The position numbers were made by a program, and so were the translations under genes. This document shows positions 10,574 through 22,699 of a DNA stretch of 64,000 nucleotides, piece by piece (position 1 is the stretch's first letter; each line of letters opens with the position of its first letter). The stretch spans positions 627,604 to 691,603 of the forward strand of contig NW_022985200.1 of the NCBI RefSeq assembly GCF_010093535.1, read 5' to 3'. The notes under the pieces are model-generated. The model was given only the letters and a program-made list of their open reading frames with translations, did not search any database and was not told the origin of the DNA. Source of the DNA: Lindgomyces ingoldianus. Lineage: Eukaryota > Ascomycota > Dothideomycetes > Pleosporales > Lindgomycetaceae.

Positions 10574-12317
10574 ATTGCCCTGGGTTTATGGTCGATTGAC
10601 TGTGGTGAATATTAGGAGGCTAGGCTAGTGGCAGTGGAGTGATCAAGTACCTTAATGGTGATGACGGTGATGGAGAATCTAGGTTTTGTTGATGCCTCTG
10701 ATGGTCAACGTAAGACTAAGGAGCAATCAACCTCTGCTTTATACCTTTGCATATGGTCACCTCCAACTACGCTTGGGGAACCATCTGCGACTTTCCTGTT
10801 GCCTTCTCTTCTAGCGTTCTCTACTCAGCTGAGAACTTGCTGGTAATATATTAAAAGCAAGCAAATACAGAACCGAAGCCGACCAGTCGACCAATTCGAA
10901 CTGGTCTCTCCCCTCCTGTATCACCTTTGTCGCGCTAGAAGAGAAGGCAAACAGACCGGTGAGCTCTAGAGTATTAAGGCTTAGGGAAGAAAAGGGGATG
11001 AAAGGTGGTCCAGATGCATGCATTTATATCTTGGCAAGATTCCCGTGGTGTCTAGAACGGAGGGATGGAAACACTAACTTAGAGAACTGTGGGCTGAATG
11101 GAGAATAGTGGAACATAGGCTTGTTCTCGTGCAGCCCGAGGGATGCGATTGGGACTGGAATTCATGCCGTGCAACCTTGAGTGTGTGGCGTTCTTGGAAC
11201 CAGTATATCAAGCAATAAAGCTTGACCCGGGAGCTTTCGCAATCGGTGCCAATCCCAGGTTCCCAAAACCGAGAGTGTGGTATAAGATCCCGCTGGGAAG
11301 CGCACGTGCTCTCTGCTGATGACGGGAAGGTGGTAAGAAGAGTGAAGTTGGATGTTGCGCGCTGACAGCATTCTCCAGGCTGTCGAGACATTCCCAGGAA
11401 GGGATGCCTTCCGGTAGGCACATTTTAGTTGCAGCGGTAGGCTCTTTGTTTTTGGTTTGGCTGAAGATGTTGTGTGGTGGTATGAGGTTGGGAGCTGATT
11501 TGATTAAGCTCGTACAACAAGTCGTTTGATTCGTCGATTCTGGTGAGTGCAGCACTAATTCATATCTAATTAATTTGGACTGTGAAAGGGGGGTGTGTGT
11601 AGGTAACCTAGTGTGAAACCGTCATTGTGGGGTGAAGGCTAATCGGTGTAAGTGGTGATGCGCAATTGGGGCTTCCATCTACTGGGAGAATCGATTGTTA
11701 AGTTCACTAAACAGCCGAGTGGACATTGACAGAAGAACTTCCAGGGAAGCTTACAGCGCCATCCACTGAATGCATGTTTGAGTGAGAATTCTGAATCACT
11801 ATTGCTACGAGGCTGTGATCTGGAGATGGTAATGGTGTCTTGGTCGAAGAGGCCACAAAAACCAAGTATGTCTTGGGTTGATTCCAATTCCAGGGTCTTT
11901 CAGATCTACTTTTGCTTCTCCAATGAATATGCTAGTGCTCTCCGGGTGCATGGGCACGGTTCATACCCAGGTAGTGTCCTTGGCTTGATTGCGGAGAATA
12001 TTCAACAACCGGCATTGTTGAGGTGGAAGGAAATCCATCTCCTCTCCTTGGCTGGAACCACCTGCTCTCTGTATGCCGAGGTCTAGTTGGAGGTGATAGG
12101 CGAGCAGCCGTTGAGTGCATGTTGATAGAGGGACAGCGCAGATGAGGAAGTTGAAGAAGAACGCTAGGATTAAATTGGATTAGCCCATCTGCGTTCTCCG
12201 ATGTTTCCCCGCACACCTGGCACTTCAGGCGATGAGCCCCAAGCTTTCTCGACAGCTGGACTCACGCTCCCACGGAATATAACCCCTCTACCGCACCCAG
12301 ACCATCCCCTCTCCTCG
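10574..12317. other. Intergenic region with unassigned ORFs
   Basis: Contains the promoter of the secreted-protein gene and 1.5 kb of sequence with overlapping ORFs of up to 115 codons on the minus strand (about 11074-11555). These frames have no recognisable domain and no clear splice pattern. The last 100 bp, CT-rich, form the promoter or 5' UTR of the Y14 gene. A small unrecognised gene between 11074 and 11421 cannot be excluded. Confidence 0.4.
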
Positions 12318-12855
12318 ATGACAGAAGCTATGGCAGACACGAAAATGGACGTCGACCCGCCAGAGAGCGCTTCATTCGACCCCAAATCTAAGGAAGCGCG
12401 CACCCAAGCAGGCGCCGTGGCGGTTCGCTCCATAGAAGGCTGGATCATAATGGTGACGAATGTGCATGAGGAGGCCGGCGAGGAGGAAATTGCCGACTTC
12501 TTCGGCGAGTTTGGCGAGATCAAGAACCTGCACTTGAATCTAGACAGGAGGACTGGCTACGTCAAGGTGTGAACAACTTCCCCACTATAGGACTTTGGGG
12601 ATGTGGCTGGTACTGATAATAGTATTCTAGGGCTACGTCTTCATCGAATATGCTACCGTTGAGGAAGCCCTAGCCGCTATCGAAGGTGCAAATGACAAGG
12701 AGCTTCTTGAGCAGAAGGTTACCGTTGATTTTGCCTTCGTGCGACCCCCGCCGGGCAAGACTGGCGAACGGCGGGAGAGGCGAGGCGGTCGCGGCGGAGG
12801 CGGCGGCCGGGGCAGAAGTCGGAGTCCGGGCCGCGATGATGATTTGGAGGGCTAA
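12318..12855 (+). CDS. RNA-binding protein 8A / Y14, exon junction complex
   Basis: Y14 (RBM8A) pairs with Mago nashi in the exon junction complex, deposited on spliced mRNA in the nucleus and involved in export, localisation and decay. Inferred exons are 12318-12566 and 12631-12855, intron 12567-12630 (GT...CTAG), 157 residues, close to the usual family length. The RRM begins at '[19 protein letters not shown]'; RNP1 spans the splice as TGYVK|GYVFIEY. The C terminus is an RGG/RS-like tail with [10 protein letters not shown], the usual phosphorylated arginine-rich end. An in-frame ATG at 12201 would add 39 Pro-rich residues. I chose 12318 because homologues begin with a short acidic leader; ATG 12330 is a further possibility. 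Confidence 0.93.
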
Positions 12856-13386
12856 AAGAACAGGACACGCAGCAGATGACGAGGTGCCTCACACGTGCAA
12901 TTCTGGACAAGAGCATAGCTGCCAGTCAAAAGATGATACCACAGGGGTTGGAGATGGCGTATATAACGGCCGTGGTTGACCCACGACTGGCTTAGGCGTT
13001 GAGTCTGGAAAATTAAGCTTCCCAGTCTGTCTCGTCCTGAAGATGAGGTAGACTGGTTTTTCTCACGTGATCTGTGAGTACACCTAATTCTTGCGCGAGG
13101 ATTCTTAGCTGACTTCTACGAAGCTGACATCTTTTCGTGGCTGTAAGATGTGATATAATAGGTCGAGAAATGCAGGTGGTGTGAACTCGCATTTCTATTA
13201 GCGGCTTGGTTTGAGTGAACCGTCTAGGAGATTCATCAGGATGTCTCGGGATGTCAAGAGTTTTCGGATCAAATCCATGTGACTATTTACTACGTTAAAA
13301 ACAATCTCAGATTCTTCTAAGGAATGAAGGTTAAGAGCTGCTTCTATGTCATCACCATGCTGGTTGTTCAGCAAGAATACTCTAGT
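12856..13386. other. Intergenic region
   Basis: This is the 3' flank of the Y14 gene and the 3' flank of the HET relic that converges on it. No ORF of note, no repeat recognised. Confidence 0.4.
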
Positions 13387-15140
13387 CTACTCAAAGGTGT
13401 TCGGTGAAGGCACAGCAGGCTTTAAAATGAGAGAGTAAAACAGTTTCCTAGGTCCTTTCTCCCACTCATCCAACTGCAAGCTCATGAGCAAGCACGTGAC
13501 GCAAATCTCATTGGGTACAAGGTCTGGGCCTTTGTTTTCAATTGTATAGTCTAGGACAATTTGGTATACATTTCCGTTAGCAAACCGGACGAGATATACC
13601 ATCTGTTAAGCGAGCGTAGCATGACTTCAAGTGTCTCTTCCGTATCTGGTGCCTATACTGTATCGTTCCTTTGGCACGCTATCTAGTTACCCGGAGCTCT
13701 GCGGACTGAAGTTCACCGAAGTAATCCATTCTCGTGGGGATACATTTCCATCCGAGAATATTAGTAAAATGTTTGCTTTCACATCTCCTCTCTTCAGCGT
13801 CTCCGTCGGCCCAATACATAGGCGCATCATGATAGTAAAGGTCGTTCTCAACGCTAGCCCATGACCAGCTGGGAGTCCTCCATTCCGGAAGTCTCATGCT
13901 GCCAGGCGGACTTTGCTAGAGTATGTTATCCAGTAATGAATCTTCCCACAGTCCGACAATATACCTTGAGTCTCTAACCGTTGACATCTACCTTTTCGAA
14001 CCCCCGAAGGCGGGGAGCCGTCGCTCTTTACTGGTAGAGAGCCTGGTATATAAGCCAGTGATTGCACGCTAAGCATGTGTGACAGTGGAAGCATTATCCA
14101 GCGCCTCTGTATACGTCAGCTTGGAAATTGCTCCGCGATTTCGGAGCCTCCAATCTGGCCGCATTCACATGTTGCCCCTGAATTACACTCGAAGAAGAGT
14201 TCGTAAGCGCCGAAATGTACAACCTAAGGAGACGGCATCCGCTGTTGAAGGATCTTGAAGGATCCACGCTCGCGATAGTAGAGGGAATTTCTCAATCAGG
14301 CTAGGCCACTTGCTATCCATAAGCTCGTGCTCTAGATGCTCCCGGGACACTATTGAATAGCTCTACTTCATCTATGATGCCTAAAACGTGGAAATCGAAA
14401 GTTCGTGTATAATCCACCTTCACTAGAGGAAAAAGCCGCTGCAATTGCGAGGACAGGGTTCTGGTAGAATGTGCCCATTTTCAACGCTTCTTTAGCCCAA
14501 TCATTCTTGTCGTTGCGTACAATGAACAATGAATCGATCCAGATGTGCGGTATTCCCTGTCGCCGTGTCATGTCAATTGCTTCGGAGAAGTTTTTCGAAA
14601 GACCTCCAGTGGGTATGCACTTCCTATGAGATTCAATATTTTCCTTCGTGGTCGTGATGATTTGCGCTTTCCCCCAGGAGTGACTTAAGCTTACGTATCG
14701 TCCATATTTACCTTCCGTTTCTACCAGCTTAATGACATCGTCTTGCAAGGCCACGCCAAAAACTCTTATAGGCAGTTCTCGCTTCAAATAGCGGCTGCAG
14801 AATTCCTGTTCTTCTATACAACTATTAACCCAACTATTTCTTATATATCATGCTGCATCAGACTGGATGGCCCCTGTCATCCTCCGCCTAAGAGGCATAT
14901 TATCGATGTAGGACATCCTTGGAACCTCCTTCACCTGCAATTTGCTAGGAAGGCAGAATTCTCAGTGTCCAGGGCCTGCAAGGGCAAAATCTCTTTTCTG
15001 TCATCCCACTGTAAGGTGATAATTTTCTTGCAATATGTTTCTAGTTCTAGGTCTTTGCCCTCATCCGCACACGCAAGTCATAATTCACAATTTTTGAGGT
15101 GGGAATTGGGTAGTTTGAGTCTGTCGAGGAGACTACAACA
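13387..15140 (-). pseudogene. HET-domain (heterokaryon incompatibility) relic
   Basis: A decayed HET-domain protein. The best-preserved piece (14368-14787) carries the three conserved HET blocks in order: 'YVSLSHSWG', 'FSEAIDMTRRQGIPHIWIDS' and 'DWAKEALKMGTFYQNPVLA'. Downstream, in other frames, come the usual 'RAWILQ' region (about 14260) and 'WRTPSWSWASVE' (13840-13885), a motif found after the HET domain in this family. An upstream cysteine-containing lead-in is seen near 14930-15110. Stops and frame changes separate the pieces, so no continuous protein can be read even when short introns are allowed. HET proteins trigger cell death on non-self recognition in filamentous ascomycetes and are often lost or duplicated. 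Confidence 0.8.
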
Positions 15141-16240
15141 ACCGCGTGAATGATGTCGTAGCATTGGGATGAAATCGGTGATGCTAAGAAATCCGAGAAT
15201 GAGAGGTTGAAGGCTTTGATGCCGATCCAAGGTGTTTCCGCGCTTGAATGAGTCGCATATTGGACAATTAATAATGAATGTTCATAATGGTATTAACCTA
15301 TAGCGGCGTCAAAGGTCTGGATAAGGACTATAGCGCTAATAATAATGATGTAGGAGCAGATGAAACACCAGATAACATGGCGATAATAGGGGTAAGACGT
15401 GTTAGATTTGACGAGATTGTGAGATGATTTGAGTGACTTGCAGGACTTTTAAACGCAAAACGAGAGTGCTTGGCGCCAAGTCTCTTCCCAGGTGATAATA
15501 CTATAACGTGAAATGATAACGCGTTAGACTGCCCATGTATGTGCACGTAGCTCCGTCAAGTGGTTCAGGGTCTTAGAAACGTTCTCTATACTTTTCTTGT
15601 CAGCAATTAATTTACGTCAAAATTTTTATGATTAAGACTTTTATGCACTTAAGCTTGTATCAAGGTATCCTAATCTCATCATGAAGAATATTGGTCGGTG
15701 TTGTAGTTGAGAAACGTGCATCTTTATCAAGTAGTTTGGGGCCCAAGACTACGTGTTCACTTAATTTGTTCATGACCAACTGTTCTTTTCGTTCATGCTC
15801 TCTTATCGCAGGGTTAGTTAGGAAGCTGATGGATGACAGAGTGCATATAGAGGTGCGAGGAGTCAATTCCGCGGTGAGAACCAAACTGGGTTCATTAAAC
15901 TAAGATGTAACGTCTCTAGATGTCAAGAGAGCCCTGAGGTAACTGTATCGTAGATAATAGAGCGCTAGTCCTTGATGGGATACGAGTGTAAGTCAAGGAC
16001 CCCAATCAACATGACACTGGGTCACGTGAACCAATGTCACTTGTGACACCTCTGGTGCATGGTTGAATTGATATTGACGCATGCAATGGTTCATGGGTGG
16101 TGGGAACCGAGCTTATGCTTGAGGCAATCGCAAGCCTTCTGCTAGAGCCTCAAAGCCTCTTTATAGCGCTTCTGCTAGCGTAGAAGATGGGCAGGGGAGT
16201 GAGCAGAGGTGAGTGTGTCAAGGTGATCCTTTCCAAGCTC
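15141..16240. other. Intergenic region
   Basis: Moderately AT-rich, with short ORFs only. One stretch (16010-16055) repeats TGTCAC/GTCACGTGA-like words. Nothing else supported. Confidence 0.4.
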
Positions 16241-16249
16241 TTTCTCCCA

Positions 16250-16840
16250 AATTTCTTGTTCTCACCGGTTCAGCTTCTCCGCTTCGTCGTATTTCCTTTC
16301 ATATTGCAGCACCAACGCCAGGTTTTTCACGCTCGCCAGCGTGGAAGGGCATTATACACCAGCTGCTTCTCCCTTCTAGCACTGGCTGGTTCAACTTCCC
16401 CGCTTCATCGTACTTCCCCTGATATTGCAGCACGCGCACCAGGTTTTTCACGCTCGTCAGCGTAGAGGGGTGATGTACACCTAGTTCCTTCTCCCTCCCT
16501 TCTGGCGCTCGCCAGTTTAGCTTCTCGGCTTCTCCCTACTTCTTCTACTATTGTAGCGCTAACGCTAGGTTGCTCATGCTCGTCAGCGAATCTGGGTGCT
16601 GTACCCCTAGCTCTTTCTCGCGCCCTTCTAGCGCTCGCTGGTTCAGCTTCTCCGCTTCGTCGTACTTCCCCTGATATTGCAGCACTAACGCCAGGTTGCT
16701 CACGCTCATCAGCGTATCTGGGTGCTGTACACCCAGGTCCTTCTCGCACCCTTCTAGCGCTCGCCGGTTCAACTTCTCCGCTTCGTTGTACTTCACCTGA
16801 CATTGCAGTACCAATGCCAGGTTGTTCACGCTCGCCAGAA
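16250..16840 (-). pseudogene. Kinesin-light-chain-type TPR repeat relic
   Basis: About five tandem units of 126 bp (42 residues each) on the minus strand. Two units are intact (16578-16829), with the pattern 'NLALVLQ..GKYDEAEKLN.RALEG.EK.LGVQHPDTL', the TPR_10/TPR_12 repeat of kinesin light chain found at the C terminus of many fungal STAND/NB-ARC proteins. The next units carry stops and frame changes (for example after 'SNLALALQ' near 16550). The upstream frame up to 16953 gives no NB-ARC motif, so this is a repeat-only fragment. Repeats this similar recombine easily, which may explain how it became detached. Confidence 0.8.
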
Positions 16841-17486
16841 AGGAGAACTATGAAGCTGTGCGAGAGGTATTCGATGATGCGTTGAAGAGTTGGAGGGGAA
16901 GTGAACAAGTGTTGAATAGCGAACTTCAAACCTCGTAGATTTTGAAACATCATCTCTGATGACTTCGCCTACTGTTTATACAGACACGTCCTCCAAACCC
17001 GCTACCAGGTTATCGGAATCATAGTTGATCCACCAGCCTCAGCCAAGGAACGGAGCGGGAATTATACCTCAATTCGCCCGATAGCAAAGAGAGCAGATAT
17101 CTATCTTCGCTCTCGTGCCGAACGAATCCAAGGCCAAGGTGACATACAGAGGTGATGCATTATATATCGTTGAGAAAGCTGCAGTGTGGACGGAAATGGG
17201 TTTATATTGAAGTGGATGGAGTTAGTGAAGGAGCCACGGAAGGAGAAGCCGGCAAAGGCGAGCATCGAGTTGAAGGACACCCAGCCGAAGGACGTTAAGC
17301 AGACAGCAATCCATCCGAAGAACATTCAACAGAAGTTAATTCAGCTGACAATCACCTAGACGATGATCAGCTAGGTTACTCGTAAACTAAATCGTGAACG
17401 CCCTTTGCAAGCCCTAGATAGATGAGTAACAATGCGAAAATCATAAAGCACTGTGATTAGAGTAGGAGGATAACATTCGCAGCTTC
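16841..17486. other. Intergenic region
   Basis: This links the TPR relic and the membrane-protein gene. Around 17190-17360 one plus frame is rich in Glu, Gly and Pro, but no start or family is seen. Confidence 0.4.
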
Positions 17487-19776
17487 TCATTTCTCTATCT
17501 TTCTTGAATTTCTCCCAACCCTCCTTTCACCCTTTATCCAAAACGTCGTTCCCCCAACCGCCGTCTTCTCTGCCCCTACTCTCGATGACATCAGCCCTTC
17601 ACTCTCCCTAAACAATTCCCACTCATCATCCGCCTTCTTATCTGCAAACGGTTTCTCGAAGATCTGTGCTGCCAGCCCTCCAACTGTCAGTCGAGCCCGA
17701 AACCCAAAAACATCTTCACTTCTAGCTCGAATTGCGTAAACCGCCAGTATAATACCAACAGCAGCATAAACGAGGTTAGATACCACGAGCGTCCATAGAG
17801 CTGCTTTTGAGACTTTGGTGATAAGTTTCGGGACGCGGACTTGGGTCTTGAGGGCCTGGCGAGGGGAGGATTGACCGCCTATGTGGGCCAGGAAACTGCG
17901 ACTCATTCCGAATGTATACCCTGCGATCATGGTTTCGAGCGTGAATGTTCTGTCGTTCGCATCATAGATGACTTCTGGGAGCTCGCTATCCAAGAGACCA
18001 AAAGCTGGGAAAGCGGGCATTGAGCCGATACCGGCAACCGAGACGTTGCTTTTGGTTGCCGTGATAGTTCGAACTCCGGAGTTGACCATGGTGTATGTGA
18101 CTTCCCACACTAAACCTTGTTAGAAGACGAACGGTAAATTTCACACTTTTCGAGGGCTGACATACCTGTGGTGTCACAATCCAGCACCATCAATGGCACA
18201 CCAATCCAGCTACGATTCCAGAGTCTCTGATCTTCACTTTGAAATAATGAATCATGTGCATCAATGATTGGAAGAACACCTTGCCAATGCCACGGATTGT
18301 TAAACACTTCGCTCTGCTCTGTTAGGTTAGGCGCAAGTTTCTTCGCATCTTTGAATCCGGGTGTATCAGAATCGTCAACCCTTCCGATGAAAGCAGGGGA
18401 GTCATTGAAGAGACGATGCGCATCAACGTAGTGTATTTGAGCAGTGGCGTGGGTAATGTTCCCTGAAACGTCTACGCCGGCTCGCTCCTTCGTGCAGTTG
18501 AATTGAATGCCGCCAGTCAGGTCATCTACCGATGGAGGTTGCACATCGCAATTTCTAGGTAGAACTGCCCGACACTGGGTTGTTGTGGCAAAGCTGGCGG
18601 CCGCCCAATCAATGGTATCAGGAATGTCGGCGGGCCCAAGAATGGCATACGTGAGTCCGCTCTTGTCAGTGAAATTGAAAATCTCATGATCCGCCGACCG
18701 TCCGACTAGGATTTTATGGACGGCACTTTGGTTAGATTGCTGCATATTAGTGGCTCCGAATTCTTTCCAGCAATCAATTCCGCAGCCCCAGAAGTTTTTG
18801 TTGCAAATGTTGTTAACGGTGGGCTTGTCAACACACCATGGACCTAGCCCTCGGGAGTATTGGTTTCCGCCTGCGGCTGGCTCTGCTTTAATGTTAATTA
18901 TCTCTACAGTTTGAGTGTCGATATGGAGCCATGTGTCCGTCGCTTGAACAAACGCGCTACGATAGTAAGCAAGGTTGCAAAGAAAAGGTGATCGGGAAGA
19001 CTATACCTTGCCGCAAGTCCAAGCAGAAGCACTCCAATAGCCATGTATACTATTGGCGCTGTACTCGTTCTCTGACCCCTTCGTCTTCGAGCTGGGATGC
19101 ACCAACTCGGAAATTTGTAAAGGAAGACATCCCAAAGAGCCAAAAGTTCTCCGTTGAGAACCTTGATTAGGAGCGAGAGCTGATAAGGCGTGGGAAGCTC
19201 AGAAGGCTTCACATCTTCGCCTCCCGACCAACGTAGGATATGCTGGGCGACCGTGAAGGAAAATAGAAACATCAGCATGCTAATGAGGGACAGGCTGATA
19301 GTAGAGGACCAAGATGCAATGAAGACCAGTTGTGTTGCTGAGTAGTCGACATAGTAATGGGTGCTGCTGGTCTGGTTCATTGCGGGGCAGAGCTCGGGGT
19401 AGGGGCATGTTATCTTTCCCATACGATACCCAAAGGTGAGGACGAGGATGACAATGGAAAACACAATCATAGGAAGGGCGACTATACAGGAGACTAGGAT
19501 GATTTTGGTGATAGGCGAAGTCCATATTCTCCAGGAACCGGGTTTGTTGATAGACGGTAGCTCTGTTGGGGAACGAGAAGGTTTCGCAGCTTCTAGGTCC
19601 TTGCCCACGAGTGTGAACTCGCTGACTTGCGTGGCGCTGTGTCTCAGTTTCTTTGGGTGGAAGTCGTCTTGCTCTTTCTGACTATGATGTGGTCGTTCAT
19701 CCTCAACACTTATCTTTTTAATCTCGCTCGTCAGGTCTTCATTTGATGTTGAGAAAGACATCTCCTTCTTTACCAT
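17487..19776 (-). CDS. Fungal multi-span membrane protein, unknown function
   Basis: Inferred exons are 19776-19007, 18956-18166 and 18109-17487, with introns 18957-19006 and 18110-18165; the phases match and give 727 residues. Visible layout: a polar, charged N terminus (1-85); hydrophobic helices at about 91-115, 150-177 and 240-256; a long non-hydrophobic domain of about 360 residues with several cysteines (WCVDKPTVNNIC, WGCGIDCW) and N-glycosylation-type sequons (NFT, NCT, NIT, NLT, NRS); a last helix at about 624-647; and a charged tail. The large loop is probably extracytoplasmic. This arrangement recurs in uncharacterised fungal membrane proteins; I know no assigned function. The protein appears intact although it sits among relics. 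Confidence 0.8.
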
Positions 19777-21640
19777 GATTGTTGAAGTCTGTCGACCCTA
19801 GTGGTCGAATTGAATACGAGCGCGGTGGTTAAAAAATTAGGACAAAGTACGACAGAATGTTGCGGAAGGCAGATACTGTAGGATCAATCTGCAGGAGATG
19901 CGCGCTTGATATTTTCACTGTCCTTATTTCATCCCCAGATCTGAGGTTGAGGAAAAGGGAGTCCAAAACCACCTTGACCCTTGACCGTTTACCCAATACA
20001 GTGGTTGAATGTTTCCCGACTACCAATCCCGCGGCTGCTCCATATTTCGATCCCCCGCATGGGCAACATAGAGTTTCCGGAAGGACCGACTAGGGGGATT
20101 ATCAGTAATACAATTGGTAGCGGAAGAATTAGAAAATTATATTTAGTCTCAACGGTGTACAGTTCATATAAGCCGGAACTCTTCACGAGTCGCTTCAGCA
20201 GGATTCGGACGGAATCCTTCCCAGAAGGTAGTAAGAGCCATGCGATGATCTCGTACCGGGAAGGACCCGTTGACCGAACCTCCAATCAAAGAGCATGGAT
20301 AAAATCTAGTTCGCATCCTTCTCGAATCCTTCCGATACCGATGGGTGATAGTTTAAACGCCGTCAGACAATTTGTGTGAAAGAAACAGCGATGAAATGCA
20401 GATACGGGTGAGCCCAGAGCCCCAGAAGCCCCGCTATTCGTGTGTTCTGCAGCTATTGAACAAGGATTGAATATTGTGAGACTGGAAATGACCGGGACTA
20501 ACGAGGACAGGTTGGCGCCTTGAACAAGGAAGATTTGGCCAACATCGTAATCAACCTTTCTAGACATATATGTTGGAAAGAAGCTAGTTGATACGAGGAG
20601 AAGAATAGCGACATAGTGAGAGAAGGCTGGATGTGTAGCAGTGTTGAGTGGCTGAATCCTGGAGGATCGCGGCCCGTGCGGGCAAACCGAGACGACTGGC
20701 ATCGGGCACCCCTGCGCTTTCAATTGTTTCAAGCTTTGATGGGTTTGCCTGAGAGCTCTTGTGTCAGATGCACGTGGATATCTGACAGGGAAATAGTTTG
20801 GGGTAGAGGGGCCTGGCGTCGAGTATGGCAGAGGTCTTAAACCCAGAAATTTACATCGTGTTAACGTTCTACCTAATTCCAGCACGATCTCTTCTCCTTC
20901 CCTCCAGGGCTGTTTGAGAACTAGAGACAGTCCATCTCGACTCACCAAGTTTCGTCGTCCCCCGTCACCGAGTCCCGCATCTTTGCTCTGGAGGATTTCA
21001 ACGTCATTCCCGCGACACCCCGGATGAGTGCTAACATATTCGCATTCAACGAATTATCAGCTCGAGTACCCGTCACGGGAGCCTCTGCTTGCTGCCTATC
21101 GAGGACTTCGTCAACGCCTGTAATCCCAGCGAGGGGTGGATGAATCCCTGCTGCCGTTTCCAAGTCAACTCCGCCGCCTGGTGAGTACCAATGTCTCAGC
21201 GCTTTCACTAGGGTCAAGCTATACCTCAGTCGCCCTTTGCACACTCGGTACACTCTCTGGGGGCCCAGGGCAATCGGTATTTCATCTCCTGAAGCGCCTC
21301 TGCGGATTTGGGTACCTTAGTAGCGCCAATTTTACACTCAGCTAACTCGGTCAACAAGTGGGACACTTGGATTAGGCAAGCAATGAATGGGGATTTGGAG
21401 GAGGAAAAGTAAGCCAAGAGAAACGAGAACTGACTGACAATGTAGCGTGTAGTGGAAGAGACTATCGAAGGGGCCGGAGGTGAAAAGCATGTACGGACTG
21501 ATAGTAGATGGACTAATAGCGGAACGCTTCATGGTTGATGGTGTAAAAGAGTTCTAATTCCCTGAGCTGGGAAGGCTTTCAGATCATTCAAGATCCGTGC
21601 TACTTTCTTATTTCCATCCTTTGCCAAATTTCCATCTACT
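19777..21640. other. Gene-poor region with unassigned open frames
   Basis: The minus strand has a 220-codon ORF (20286-20948) with one hydrophobic segment and shorter frames at 20942-21540. None shows a domain I recognise, and the frames do not join by obvious introns. Given the relics on both sides, decayed coding sequence is the likeliest content. Confidence 0.35.
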
Positions 21641-21649
21641 CTTTCCCCT

Positions 21650-22640
21650 TTGTGCTGAAGGCTAGTTTCTTCTCTTTATAGCCACAATATGCCGACGTAC
21701 TTGGGGAAAGTCGATGCACAAATCTCCTTGCTTCCATGTTCCTGACCTTAAACCTGTGCTGCAGCGTAACGAAGTTGTACTTACCCTTTTCGTACTGCCT
21801 CTTCTACTTAAGGGTCTCGCAGAGGGTATTCTGTGGGTTTCCGAGGGGAGGAATCTACCAGTTAGGAATAACCCGATTTAGCGAAGGCTGTCAAGGTTGC
21901 GGTGCTTCTTTTATGTACTCTTGAAACTCGTCCGCTGCGTATTTTTCTTTCACACCCACGACGCATCTTCCTTACGGAAGTCCTTGGGCTCTTTAGAGAA
22001 AAACCTATGTTAACAAGACGCTTCATATATTTTAGGGCACCTTGGTGGTGAAGTACGCCCCGGAAAATAACCTAAACTTCAGGAGTGTTGTAGCGCTACT
22101 TGTGCAAAGAATGGGAGTCGGACCCCGGACCATCAGTAATCAATATCCCACCTCAGTTTATTCATAGTCTCGTTATGGGCACTCTCAAAAAACTACGTAC
22201 CAGAGAGTAGGGTTGCGGTTGGGATACGTGACGAAAACATTTAGGTAGATGAACTCTGGCTTGACCTCTAGCACTAGCGCTATCCCTTAACCTCTACCAC
22301 CTTGCAGTACCTCGCCGCATTCCTCAAAGTTATGAGCGCACTGGGAGAGCTCTAAGAGAGTTTGTATCTTAAGAAGGTTATTTGAAGCCTTAGGGGCAGA
22401 GAAGTTACTAAAGTATGAGAGGAACGATAGAATATTCTCGACTTTGTGGATCTCGTCATGGCGAGAACAGCGGGGAGATGTTCAATTCCAGGATCAAGAC
22501 CGATCTCGTTCATGATGACCATTTTAGCATCTTTTGTTGCAGAATCATGTTTCGGCATCGCTAGCGCAACGTATGAAGATGTGACGTGCAAAGATAAAAG
22601 AAAGATTTAATTGAATTAATAAGTGGTCTTCGTACTTTGG
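21650..22640 (-). pseudogene. LYS9: Saccharopine reductase (LYS9-type) relic
   Basis: A decayed copy of fungal saccharopine dehydrogenase (NADP, L-glutamate-forming), the penultimate enzyme of lysine synthesis by the alpha-aminoadipate pathway. Minus-strand blocks follow the order of the real protein: 'HVTSSYVALAM' and 'MNEIGLDPGIEHLPAV' (about 22470-22590; the family has 'NE.GLDPGIDH'); 'ILSFLSYFSNFSAPKASNN' (about 22390-22430; 'SFlSYCGGLPAPE'); 'FVTYPNRNPT' (about 22210-22240); 'FRGVLHHQGALKYMKRLVNI' (22005-22070); 'EPKDFRKEDASWV' (about 21955-21990); and 'NTLCETLK' with 'VTLQHRFKV' (about 21740-21825). Stops and frameshifts lie between the blocks, and the N-terminal NADP-binding part is missing or unrecognisable. 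The functional gene must be elsewhere in the genome. Confidence 0.85.
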
Positions 22641-22699
22641 CCCGACTTCCACAGATTCAACCTCCAAATCGCCAATCAAGTGTTTGCTATCACTATGAC

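Noticed and set aside
11074..11555. Overlapping 115-codon minus ORFs
   Set aside because: Two frames overlap with similar quality and neither shows a motif, signal peptide or splice pattern.
12201..12317. Longer N terminus for Y14
   Set aside because: In frame, but Pro-rich and unlike the short acidic leader of the family. Probably 5' UTR.
20286..20948. 220-codon minus-strand ORF with one hydrophobic stretch
   Set aside because: No family resemblance, no partner exons, lies among relics. Kept only as unassigned sequence.
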